Source: Halarsenatibacter sp964462585 (lineage in GTDB: Bacteria > Bacillota > Halanaerobiia > Halanaerobiales > Halarsenatibacteraceae). Taken from it: 29,530 nucleotides of DNA. The position numbers and the translations under genes are program-made. The DNA lies in assembly GCA_964462585.1 (NCBI GenBank), contig CAYXAK010000018.1, positions 1 through 29,530 on the forward strand, in the 5' to 3' direction. Below are positions 7,307-15,097 of the stretch, piece after piece. The notes beneath the pieces are model-generated. The model made no database searches and had not been told where the DNA came from. It saw only the letters and a program-made list of their open reading frames with translations. The first letter of the stretch is position 1, and every line of letters starts with the position of its first letter.

Positions 7307-7323
7307 AGAGATGAGGTGATCCG

Positions 7324-7821
7324 GTGATAATTTTAGGAGTGGACCCGGGCCTGGCTGAGGCGGGTTATGCAGTCGTGGAAAAGGAGGGCAACTCATTTTC
7401 TGCGCTCCATTATGATGTTATTACCACCTCAAGTGAGCTTACAGATGTTGAGCGCCTGGGCCTTCTGTATGATGATATCGTTGAGGTGATCAGCGGTTAT
7501 CAGCCAGAACATATGGCTGTAGAAAAATTGTTTTTCAATAAAAATGTGAAAACTGCCATAAGGGTCGGCCAGGCCAGAGGAGTTTTGATGCTGGCAGGTT
7601 CCAGAGCTGATCTCAGTGTTCATGAATACACTCCTCTGGAGGTAAAACAGGCTGTGGTGGGATATGGCCGGGCCAGCAAACATCAGGTACAGGAGATGAC
7701 CACAACTCTTCTCAACCTCAATTCGGTGCCAGCTTCTGATGATGCTGCCGATGCTCTGGCTGTTTCCATCTGCCACGGTCATAACTATGCGGTCAATGAT
7801 AAATGGAGTGAGCAGCTATGA
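7324..7821 (+). CDS. ruvC: Holliday junction resolvase RuvC
   Basis: Endonuclease that cuts Holliday junctions symmetrically as the last step of RuvABC processing. It starts at a GTG with GAGGTGA five bases upstream. The RNase H-like fold carries four acidic catalytic residues: D7 in GVDPG, E67 in AVEKLFF, and D140 and D143 in the SDDAADALA motif. At 165 residues it is full length. It overlaps ruvA by four bases (ATGA), giving the compact ruvC-ruvA-ruvB order. The gene lies just behind the yebC terminator. Confidence 0.97.
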   Translation: MIILGVDPGLAEAGYAVVEKEGNSFSALHYDVITTSSELTDVERLGLLYDDIVEVISGYQPEHMAVEKLFFNKNVKTAIRVGQARGVLMLAGSRADLSVHEYTPLEVKQAVVGYGRASKHQVQEMTTTLLNLNSVPASDDAADALAVSICHGHNYAVNDKWSEQL

Positions 7822-8408
7822 TCGGCTATGTCAGGGGCATTTTAATAGGTAGACAGCAGGAAAAACTTCTGCTGGAAGTAAACGGAATAGGCTATGATAT
7901 AACTGTACCGGATAATTTTCCCCTGGGCGAGAAGGGGAAGGAGATGGAAGTCTATGCCTATACCTATGTGCGGGAAGATGTTCTGGAGCTTTACGGCTTT
8001 AACTCCCGTGAGGAGAAAAATCTCTTCCGCGAACTTCTGCAGGTATCAGGTATAGGTCCCAGTGTGGCTATGAATATCATCTCCACACTTTCACCACAGA
8101 GGCTGGTTTCTGCCGTGCTCAATGAGGAGATCTCAACACTGAAAGAGGTCAGCGGCATAGGTCCAAAAAGCGGCCAGCGTCTTATTTTAGAGCTGGAGAG
8201 CAGAATCGACAATCTGGTTGACAGCGAGGAGCTGGCCATAGTTTCCAGGTCCGATCAGGCCAGGGAGAAGGAGCTCTTTTCGGCCCTGAACAATCTGGGT
8301 TACAGTGATAAAGAGATAAATTCCGCCCTGGACAATATATCGTTTGAGTCAGATCAGGATCTGGAAGAGAAGATCCGCCAGGTTCTGAACTTCCTGGGAA
8401 AGGAGTAA
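7818..8408 (+). CDS. ruvA: Holliday junction branch migration subunit RuvA
   Basis: Tetrameric protein that binds the four-way junction and loads RuvB. The N-terminal OB-fold domain begins MIGYVRGILIG and includes VNGIGYDITVP. Two helix-hairpin-helix motifs follow, LLQVSGIGPSVAMNII near residues 75-90 and LKEVSGIGPKSGQRLI near 110-125. The small C-terminal domain that contacts RuvB (ALNNLGYSDKEI) closes the 196-residue chain. It overlaps ruvC by four bases; an AAGGAG over its stop codon serves ruvB. Confidence 0.97.
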   Translation: MIGYVRGILIGRQQEKLLLEVNGIGYDITVPDNFPLGEKGKEMEVYAYTYVREDVLELYGFNSREEKNLFRELLQVSGIGPSVAMNIISTLSPQRLVSAVLNEEISTLKEVSGIGPKSGQRLILELESRIDNLVDSEELAIVSRSDQAREKELFSALNNLGYSDKEINSALDNISFESDQDLEEKIRQVLNFLGKE

Positions 8409-8415
8409 TCACACC

Positions 8416-9474
8416 ATGGATGGCAGGGAAGAAGACAGGATAATCTCTCCTGAACCCCGGCCTGAGGACAGTGAGTTCGATAGCACCTTAAGACCTCACA
8501 GGCTTGAGTATTATATAGGCCAGGAGAAGATCAAGAAAAAGCTGAAGATCTTTGTTCAGGCCGCCCGGGAGCGCGATGAGGCCTTAGACCATGTTCTCCT
8601 CTACGGTCCTCCAGGTCTGGGCAAGACCACACTGGCCCATATAATTGCCAATGAGATGAATGTCAACATTCACACCACAAGCGGTCCTGCCATCGAGAGG
8701 CCGGGAGATCTGGCCTCCATTCTGACCAACCTCTCCGCAAGCGATATTCTTTTTATAGATGAGATTCACCGCCTCAACCGGGTTGTAGAGGAAGTTCTCT
8801 ATCCGGCGATGGAGGATTTTGGTCTGGATCTGATGATCGGCAAGGGCCCCTCGGCCAGATCGGTAAGGCTCGATCTTTCTCCTTTTACGCTTGTGGGAGC
8901 GACCACTAAAATCGGCAGGCTGAGTTCACCTCTGCGGGATAGATTTGGTGTTATAAACCGCCTGGGTTTTTATTCCCGGGAGGAGCTGGGAGATATAGTA
9001 AAGAGATCTGCCAGGATTCTCGATATCGAAATCTCCGAGGAGGGCTCCAGGGAAATCGCCAGGCGTTCACGGGGAACTCCCAGGGTTGCCAACAGGCTTT
9101 TGCGGCGGATCAGGGACTTTGCCCAGGTCGAGGCCGAGGGAGTTATCACCCCGGATGTGGTAGATGAAGCATTGAAGCTGCTGGAGATAGATGAAAAGGG
9201 CCTGGATAGAATCGACCACAGATTGCTGGAAACTATAATCACAAAATTTGCCGGTGGTCCGGTGGGACTGAAGACCATTGCTGCTGCTATAAGTGAGGAA
9301 TGCTCAACCATTGAGGAAGTTTATGAACCCTATCTGCTGCAGCTGGGTTTTCTTGAGAGGACCTCACAGGGCCGGAAGGCCACACCGGCAGCCTACAGAC
9401 ATCTGGGCATGGAGATGCCCCGGTCGATGGAAAAAGCGGATGAGAAACAAAGATCGCTGTTTGAGGAGGACTAA
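8416..9474 (+). CDS. ruvB: Holliday junction branch migration ATPase RuvB
   Basis: AAA+ hexameric motor that drives branch migration with RuvA. Walker A is GPPGLGKTT (64-72, K70) and Walker B is ILFIDEIHRL with D115-E116. Further family marks are TSGPAIERPGDLA, GATTKIGRLSSPLRDRFG (sensor 1 and arginine finger region) and the C-terminal winged helix with TAAYRHLG-like TPAAYRHLG. Length of 352 residues is normal. It starts 7 bases after ruvA, with the ribosome binding site AAGGAG overlapping the ruvA end. Confidence 0.98.
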   Translation: MDGREEDRIISPEPRPEDSEFDSTLRPHRLEYYIGQEKIKKKLKIFVQAARERDEALDHVLLYGPPGLGKTTLAHIIANEMNVNIHTTSGPAIERPGDLASILTNLSASDILFIDEIHRLNRVVEEVLYPAMEDFGLDLMIGKGPSARSVRLDLSPFTLVGATTKIGRLSSPLRDRFGVINRLGFYSREELGDIVKRSARILDIEISEEGSREIARRSRGTPRVANRLLRRIRDFAQVEAEGVITPDVVDEALKLLEIDEKGLDRIDHRLLETIITKFAGGPVGLKTIAAAISEECSTIEEVYEPYLLQLGFLERTSQGRKATPAAYRHLGMEMPRSMEKADEKQRSLFEED

Positions 9475-9497
9475 ATGATCTGGAGGTTATATAGATA

Positions 9498-10520
9498 ATG
9501 GATGTAGATGATTTCGTCTTTGAGCTGCCCGATGAGCTTATCGCTCAGAAGCCAGCTGAACGCCGGGATGAATCCCGGCTTCTTGTTATGAAAAAATCGG
9601 GCGGGGTGATAGATCATACTCTATTTAAAAATTTAAAAAAGCATCTTTCCCCCGGCGACAGGCTGGTGCTGAATGACAGCAAGGTAATACCGGCCCGCCT
9701 CTACGGAGAGAAAAAGAGCTCTGGAATAGAGATTGAAGTTCTGCTTCTGAACGAGAAGGAAGATGATTTCTGGGAGGTTCTGGTAAATCCCGGACGCCGG
9801 GTAAAAACGGGCACTATTATCGATTTTAACGGTGAGATTGAGGCCGAATGCCAGGGCAGCACCGACTTTGGCGGAAGGAAAATGAGATTCAGTCCTGCCG
9901 GCAAACTGAGGGAAAAGCTGGATGAACTAGGTGAGATGCCCCTGCCCCCGTATATCGAGACAAAGCCGGAAGACCCCGGGCGCTATCAGACTATATATGC
10001 CAGTGAGGAAGGGTCTGTGGCTGCTCCCACCGCCGGCCTTCATTTTACTGAAAGGCTTATGGATGGGCTGAGAGATTATGGTATCGATATTAGTTTCATC
10101 ACACTCCATGTCGGTCTGGGAACATTCAGACCTGTGCGCGCCGAGAAAGTGGAAGATCATGATATGCATTCTGAATATTACGAGCTGCCTCGATCCACAG
10201 CAAAAGCCATCAGAGAGACCAGGGAGAACGGCAATAGGGTTGTGGCAGTGGGCACTACCGTGACCAGAACCCTTGAGGGAGCAGCCGAAGCTGTAAAAGC
10301 AGGTGCAGCAGATCAGGGCTGGACCGATCTCTTCATATATCCCGGTTATGAATTTAAGATTATCGACTCTCTGATAACCAATTTCCACCTTCCCCGTTCG
10401 ACACTTCTCATGCTGGTCTCTGCCCTGGCCGGCAGAGAAAATATTCTATCGGCCTACCGGGAAGCTATCGAGAGGGAATACAGGTTTTACAGCTTTGGAG
10501 ATGCTATGCTTATACTATGA
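9498..10520 (+). CDS. queA: tRNA preQ1(34) S-adenosylmethionine ribosyltransferase-isomerase QueA
   Basis: Transfers and rearranges the ribose of S-adenosylmethionine onto preQ1 in the wobble position of GU(N) tRNAs, forming epoxyqueuosine. Family blocks seen: FELPDELIAQKPAERRDESR at the N-terminus, LNDSKVIPARLYGEK, WEVLVNPGRRVKTG, PPYIE, the core SVAAPTAGLHFTERL, HVGLGTFRPVR and the C-terminal NFHLPRSTLLMLVSA. Length 340 is typical. A GGAGG site precedes ATG 9498. It is followed 18 bases later by tgt, which performs the preceding step, so the two queuosine genes are together downstream of ruvCAB, a common Clostridia arrangement. Confidence 0.97.
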   Translation: MDVDDFVFELPDELIAQKPAERRDESRLLVMKKSGGVIDHTLFKNLKKHLSPGDRLVLNDSKVIPARLYGEKKSSGIEIEVLLLNEKEDDFWEVLVNPGRRVKTGTIIDFNGEIEAECQGSTDFGGRKMRFSPAGKLREKLDELGEMPLPPYIETKPEDPGRYQTIYASEEGSVAAPTAGLHFTERLMDGLRDYGIDISFITLHVGLGTFRPVRAEKVEDHDMHSEYYELPRSTAKAIRETRENGNRVVAVGTTVTRTLEGAAEAVKAGAADQGWTDLFIYPGYEFKIIDSLITNFHLPRSTLLMLVSALAGRENILSAYREAIEREYRFYSFGDAMLIL

Positions 10521-10538
10521 GAGATAGGAGCTAAAATA

Positions 10539-11657
10539 ATGAGTCTGGAATTCAATATTAAAAATAAATCGGGCCAGTTTGCAGCCCGCCGGGGGAAGCT
10601 GCATCTGAAGAGGGGCACGATAGATACCCCCATATTCATGCCTGTGGGCACACAGGCTACAGTCAAATCTCTCTCTCCGGAGGAGCTGAAAAGAGCCGGA
10701 GCGAGCATAGTGCTTGCCAACACCTATCATCTATATCTCCGTCCCGGAGCTGATATAGTCAAAAATGCAGGTGGCCTGCACGAATTCATGAACTGGGATC
10801 GACCGATTTTAACTGACAGCGGGGGATTTCAGGTCTTCAGCCTCTCCGATATGAATGAGATTGAGGAAGAGGGTGTGCATTTTCAATCTCACCTTGATGG
10901 CTCCCATCATTTTATCTCTCCGGAAAAATCCATCGATATACAGAATAAGCTGGGAGCTGATATCATCATGGCCTTTGATGAATGTGTCTCCTATCCTGCC
11001 GAGAAGGACTATGTAGAGGAGGCCATGAACAGAACACTGCGCTGGGCGGAGCGCAGCCTGAAGACCCTGGAAGATGCTGATAGTGACCAGAATCTTTTCG
11101 GGATAGTGCAGGGGGGCACATATCCCGAACTGCGCGGACTCAGTGCCAGAGAAACGGTGAAATTCGATTTTCCGGGCTATGCCATCGGGGGGTTGAGTGT
11201 GGGAGAAGAGAATGAGCTCATGTATGAGGTGCTGGAGGAAACAATTCCTGAGCTTCCCCGGGATAAACCCCGATATCTCATGGGTGTGGGAACACCCGCT
11301 GATCTGATAGAGGGTGTCAAAAGAGGTGTTGATATGTTTGACTGTGTTCTGCCGACCAGACTGGCCCGCCACGGCAGCCTCTATACCTCACGGGGAAGAA
11401 TAAATATCACCAATGCTAAGTTCAAGAAGGATTTCACGCCCCCTGATCATGATTGTGATTGTTATGTATGCAGCAATTACACGCGGGCCTATCTCAGGCA
11501 TCTGACCAAAAGGAACGAGTTATTCGGTCTGCGGCTTTCCTCATACCACAATATTTATTTTTTTCTGGATTTGATGAGGAAATTGCGCTATAATATTAAA
11601 CGAGGCTCTGTGCAGGAGTTTTGTGAAAAATTTTATTCTCGCTATAGAACAAAATAA
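10539..11657 (+). CDS. tgt: tRNA-guanine transglycosylase Tgt
   Basis: Exchanges guanine 34 of target tRNAs for the queuosine precursor preQ1. The TIM-barrel enzyme shows D93 in LTDSGGFQVFSL, D147 in FDEC, GGLSVGE at 217-223, and the nucleophile D268 in MFDCVLPTR. The structural zinc site is complete: C306, C308, C311 and H337. With 372 residues it is full length. A GGAG lies 9 bases before the ATG. It is clustered with queA upstream and yajC downstream; tgt-yajC-secDF is an old conserved linkage. Confidence 0.98.
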   Translation: MSLEFNIKNKSGQFAARRGKLHLKRGTIDTPIFMPVGTQATVKSLSPEELKRAGASIVLANTYHLYLRPGADIVKNAGGLHEFMNWDRPILTDSGGFQVFSLSDMNEIEEEGVHFQSHLDGSHHFISPEKSIDIQNKLGADIIMAFDECVSYPAEKDYVEEAMNRTLRWAERSLKTLEDADSDQNLFGIVQGGTYPELRGLSARETVKFDFPGYAIGGLSVGEENELMYEVLEETIPELPRDKPRYLMGVGTPADLIEGVKRGVDMFDCVLPTRLARHGSLYTSRGRINITNAKFKKDFTPPDHDCDCYVCSNYTRAYLRHLTKRNELFGLRLSSYHNIYFFLDLMRKLRYNIKRGSVQEFCEKFYSRYRTK

Positions 11658-11683
11658 TATCATCTACAAGGAGGATTATTAAT

Positions 11684-11977
11684 ATGGAAGTTCTGGTCTC
11701 TTTAATTCCCTGGATATTGATATTCGGTGTTTTCTGGTTTTTTCTGATCAGACCACAGAAAAAGCAGCAGAAACAGCATCAGCAGATGCTCGACGATTTA
11801 GAGGTTGGGGATAAGGTTGTTACAGCAGGTGGAATTAAGGGAAAGATAATAAAATTAAAAGATGAGAGTGTGAGGCTTCGCATCTCCACCGATGTTGATA
11901 TAGATCTCATGAAAAATTCTATAAGCAGGCTGATCGAAGATGAGAACGGCGGCAGCGAGGATTATGATCAGGAATAA
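11684..11977 (+). CDS. yajC: Preprotein translocase auxiliary subunit YajC
   Basis: Single-pass membrane protein that associates with SecD and SecF. One hydrophobic segment covers about residues 4-23 and is followed at once by the characteristic RPQKKQQKQHQQML. The cytoplasmic domain carries LEVGDKVVTAGGIKGKI, typical of the family. It is 97 residues long, a normal size, with an acidic tail. AAGGAGGA precedes the ATG. The position between tgt and secDF supports the assignment; lepB is inserted before secD. Confidence 0.96.
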   Translation: MEVLVSLIPWILIFGVFWFFLIRPQKKQQKQHQQMLDDLEVGDKVVTAGGIKGKIIKLKDESVRLRISTDVDIDLMKNSISRLIEDENGGSEDYDQE

Positions 11978-12019
11978 ATCATTTAATCTGGCCCTCTTTT
12001 GCAAAGGAGGTTAACTTCC

Positions 12020-12577
12020 TTGGACAGACAGGATTTTATAGAAATCATCCAGTCTCTTGTTATTGCAGGGGTTTTAGCCTTTCTTATAATCACATTTGTG
12101 GCTCAATCATTCGTGGTGGAAGGAAGTTCGATGGAGGAGACGCTCCAGCACGGTGAGAGGCTGATAGTCAATAAGCTCGTCTACAGATTCAGCGATCCCG
12201 ACCGGGGTGAGATTGTGGTCTTCACCCCCCAGGGTGCTGAGGACAACAGATATATTAAACGCATAATTGGTCTTCCAGGTGATACTGTATATATCCAGGA
12301 TGGAGAGGTTTTTGTCAACGGCGAACCACTGGAAGAGGATTATATCAAGGAGGAGATGAGAGAGGTGGGGGAATCCGGGCCCTTCGAGATTCCCGAGGAC
12401 AGCTATTTTGTGCTGGGAGATAATAGAAATCACAGTGCTGACAGCCGCTTTCCCAATCTGGTAGGATATGTTGACAGAGATAATATACACGGGAGGGCTC
12501 TCTGGGTCTTCTGGCCTCCAACTGAAATGCGGCTGGTTGACCATGAAGAATACTCTATAGATAATAACTCCAGTTGA
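12020..12577 (+). CDS. lepB: Signal peptidase I
   Basis: Membrane-bound serine protease that removes signal peptides from exported proteins. The frame can be read from a TTG at 11999, but that lies upstream of the AAGGAGGT at 12003-12010; the TTG at 12020, about 9 bases after this site, is the likely start and gives MDRQDFIEIIQSLV, 185 residues. One membrane segment spans about 10-29. The Ser/Lys dyad is visible as S37 in EGSSMEETL and K80 in YIKRIIGLPGD; the conserved LGDNRNHSADSR box follows. It lies in a secretion cluster between yajC and secD. A TTG start may keep its level modest. Confidence 0.95.
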   Translation: MDRQDFIEIIQSLVIAGVLAFLIITFVAQSFVVEGSSMEETLQHGERLIVNKLVYRFSDPDRGEIVVFTPQGAEDNRYIKRIIGLPGDTVYIQDGEVFVNGEPLEEDYIKEEMREVGESGPFEIPEDSYFVLGDNRNHSADSRFPNLVGYVDRDNIHGRALWVFWPPTEMRLVDHEEYSIDNNSS

Positions 12578-12608
12578 TCTGGGTAAAATTTGTGCGGGAG
12601 GAAAAAAA

Positions 12609-13817
12609 ATGAGGTACAAGCAGAGACGAAAACTCAAAGCACTATTTTTGGTTGTGGTGCTTGGCTTTGGAATATTTCTCTATTTCAATTATGGTGTAAA
12701 TCTGGGCCTTGATCTGGCGGGTGGAGCCCATGTTGTTATGGAGGCTCAGCCCACCGAGGGAAGAGAGATCGATGACGAGGTCATGACCGGTATAGTGAGG
12801 ATAATAGAGCGCCGGGTTAATGAGATGGGGCTGACAGAACCGGTGATTCAACGTCAGGGTGCTGACCGGGTTATAGTTGAGCTGCCGGCCGTTGACAACC
12901 CCGATGATGCCATCGAAACCATAGGTCAGACCGCCATGCTGACGATACAAAATCAGGCAGGCGAGGTTTTGATGACAGGTGAGGAGATAGCTGATGCCAG
13001 AGCCAGCTACGATCAACATGGCAGACCGGTGGTATCTTTTGAGCTGACCAGCTCCGGATCTCAGCGTTTTGAAGAGATAACCAGAATGTATATGGGAGAG
13101 CCCATCGGGATATATCTGGATGATGAACAGCTTACAAACCCCACTGTACAATCAGTTATCAGAGATCAGGGACAGATCACCGGCTATGGTAGTGTGGAAG
13201 AAGCGGAACAGCACGCAATTTTGATCAGAGAGGGTGCACTGCCGGTAGATGTGGAAGTTATGGAGAGCAGAACTGTAGGACCCACACTGGGGTCTATTGC
13301 CCTGCAGCAGAGCATCAGAGCCGGTCTCATCGGTCTGCTGCTGGTGGGAATATATATGATATTCTACTACCGCTTTCCGGGCATTATTGCTGCCGTTACA
13401 CTGCTAATCTACGGTATTTTATTTATGGGAGTTCTTTCGGGGCTTCAGGCTACACTGACACTGCCAGGTATTGGGGGCCTGATACTTTCAATAGGTATGG
13501 CGGTCGATGCCAATATAATAATATTTGAGAGGATACAGGATGAGTTGAGGAATGGCAAACCCCTGAGGACCTCTATCAATACCGGATTTAAACGTGCTTA
13601 TCTGACCATAGTCGATGCCAATGTAACAACACTCATCACAGCACTGATTCTCGCTTACTTCACGACCGGAGCTGTGCGGGGTTTTGCTATAACATTGATA
13701 ATAGGTATTCTGCTCAGCATGTTCACCGCCTTTTTCGTGACAAAAACCATACTGGATCTCTTCTCACCTACAGGTGTACTAAAAAAGGCCGGATCATTCG
13801 GAGTCAGGAGGCAGTAA
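12609..13817 (+). CDS. secD: Protein translocase subunit SecD
   Basis: RND-superfamily membrane protein that, with SecF, uses the proton or sodium gradient to help pull proteins across the membrane. The first membrane segment is at about residues 10-27, followed by the motif LGLDLAGGAHVVME. A long extracytoplasmic domain runs to about residue 230. Five further membrane segments follow, with the diagnostic SIGMAVDANIIIFERI near 298-313. At 402 residues it is a compact SecD. The start has GGAGG eight bases upstream. The secF gene begins three bases after its stop, so the two are separate polypeptides, not the fused SecDF of Bacillus. Confidence 0.96.
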   Translation: MRYKQRRKLKALFLVVVLGFGIFLYFNYGVNLGLDLAGGAHVVMEAQPTEGREIDDEVMTGIVRIIERRVNEMGLTEPVIQRQGADRVIVELPAVDNPDDAIETIGQTAMLTIQNQAGEVLMTGEEIADARASYDQHGRPVVSFELTSSGSQRFEEITRMYMGEPIGIYLDDEQLTNPTVQSVIRDQGQITGYGSVEEAEQHAILIREGALPVDVEVMESRTVGPTLGSIALQQSIRAGLIGLLLVGIYMIFYYRFPGIIAAVTLLIYGILFMGVLSGLQATLTLPGIGGLILSIGMAVDANIIIFERIQDELRNGKPLRTSINTGFKRAYLTIVDANVTTLITALILAYFTTGAVRGFAITLIIGILLSMFTAFFVTKTILDLFSPTGVLKKAGSFGVRRQ

Positions 13818-13820
13818 GTC

Positions 13821-14720
13821 ATGTATAATTTCAGCGAAAATTTGGATTTGATGAATAAAAGAAAGTACTGGTTTATAATATCTGCTGTAATAATAATCGG
13901 TTCCCTTTTCTTTCTGCTCTTCAGCGGTCTCAACCTGGGGCTGGATTTCGCCGGTGGTACTATCATGGAATATACCTTTGATGAGGAAGTCTCCACAGAT
14001 GAGGTTAGAGAGGCACTGGCCACGCTTGAGCTGGGCATAGCAGAAGATGCTGCCCTGCAGGAGACGGAGCATGATGGAATGCATGGGATTATGATCAGAA
14101 CCAGTGAGCTCTCAACTGAGGAGATCACCTCCGTGACTGAGCTGATGGAAACGGAGTTTACAGACACAAACGTGATGCGCACCGAGATGGTAGGTCCGAC
14201 CATCGGTCAGGAATTGAGGACACAGGCTCTGCTGGCCCTGCTGGTTGCTGCGGTGGGCATCGTCGCCTATATCAGCTTTAGATTTGAATTCAAGTTCGCC
14301 ATCGTTTCTCTGGCCACATTGAGCCATGATGTCATTTTTACCGTAGGAGCTTTTGCCCTTCTGCAGCGGGAGATAAATACAGCTTTTATAGCTGCACTTC
14401 TGACTATAATTGGTTATTCTCTAAATGATACAATAGTCATATTCGACAGAATCAGAGAGAATATGAAGCTGCACCGCAAGGAGAGCTTTATCTACCAGGC
14501 CAATAAAGCAGTTGTGGAGACCCTTCCCAGATCGATAAATACTTCGATGACCACACTTGTGGCCGTACTGGCTATCTATCTCTTCGGCGGAGCCGCCATC
14601 AGAAACTTCATGCTGGCTCTCTTTTTAGGGATGGCGATCGGAACCTACTCTTCAGTCTTCGTAGCCAGCCCGCTTCTCGTCAGCTGGGATAAGCGGGAGA
14701 AGGTAAAGGCTCAAGGTTAA
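13821..14720 (+). CDS. secF: Protein translocase subunit SecF
   Basis: Partner of SecD in the accessory SecDF-YajC complex. The first membrane segment (about residues 14-33) leads into LNLGLDFAGGTIMEY. After a shorter periplasmic domain, five membrane segments follow, with VGPTIGQELRTQALLAL, SHDVIFTVG and the conserved GYSLNDTIVIFDRIREN. The length is 299 residues, normal for SecF. The ribosome binding site CAGGAGG lies inside the secD 3' end, so translation is likely coupled. Confidence 0.96.
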   Translation: MYNFSENLDLMNKRKYWFIISAVIIIGSLFFLLFSGLNLGLDFAGGTIMEYTFDEEVSTDEVREALATLELGIAEDAALQETEHDGMHGIMIRTSELSTEEITSVTELMETEFTDTNVMRTEMVGPTIGQELRTQALLALLVAAVGIVAYISFRFEFKFAIVSLATLSHDVIFTVGAFALLQREINTAFIAALLTIIGYSLNDTIVIFDRIRENMKLHRKESFIYQANKAVVETLPRSINTSMTTLVAVLAIYLFGGAAIRNFMLALFLGMAIGTYSSVFVASPLLVSWDKREKVKAQG

Positions 14721-14735
14721 AAAGGAGGGGAAATT

Positions 14736-15074
14736 ATGAGCAATATTTTGGAGGATCTGCTCTTAAAAGGTCTGGGCACACTGGATTTGACCAGGGAGAA
14801 GCTGGAAGAGCTGGTTGAGAGTATGGTAGAGGACGATGAGCTGACAAAGCAGCAGGGAGAAAAGGTCCTGAAAAAATGGCAGGAAAAATGGCAGAAAGGC
14901 GAAGAGGCTACAAGAGAGAATTTAGAGGAATTCTTCGAAGAGAAAATTGACGAGATGGGTCTGGTAAGAGCGGAGAAAGTTGAAGAGCTAAAAGACGAAT
15001 TGGAAAAGACCCGGGAGAAATTGTCAGAGCTTGCCCGGGAATTCGAGGAATTCAAATCTGAAAGCAGCAATTAA
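14736..15074 (+). CDS. Phasin-like small coiled-coil protein
   Basis: Acidic, wholly helical-looking protein of 112 residues with no membrane segment. The N-terminus, LLLKGLGTLDLTREKLEELV, and a segment that resembles 'short linker then EEKIDEMGLVRAEKVEEL', match my memory of small proteins annotated as phasin family or polyhydroxyalkanoate synthesis regulator proteins. The C-terminal 40 residues form a heptad-like coiled coil (LKDELEKTREKLSELAREF). There is an AAAAGGAGGGG site just before the ATG. It starts 16 bases after secF and ends 24 bases before a ubiB-family gene, a pairing often seen for these proteins. No PHA synthase is in view, so a storage-granule role is not implied; binding to the UbiB partner or to lipid surfaces is a guess. 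Confidence 0.65.
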   Translation: MSNILEDLLLKGLGTLDLTREKLEELVESMVEDDELTKQQGEKVLKKWQEKWQKGEEATRENLEEFFEEKIDEMGLVRAEKVEELKDELEKTREKLSELAREFEEFKSESSN

Positions 15075-15097
15075 TTGCTTCTGCGGAGATTAATATA

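Noticed and set aside
11999..12019. TTG start for signal peptidase at 11999
   Set aside because: The AAGGAGGT ribosome binding site lies downstream of it and points to TTG 12020.
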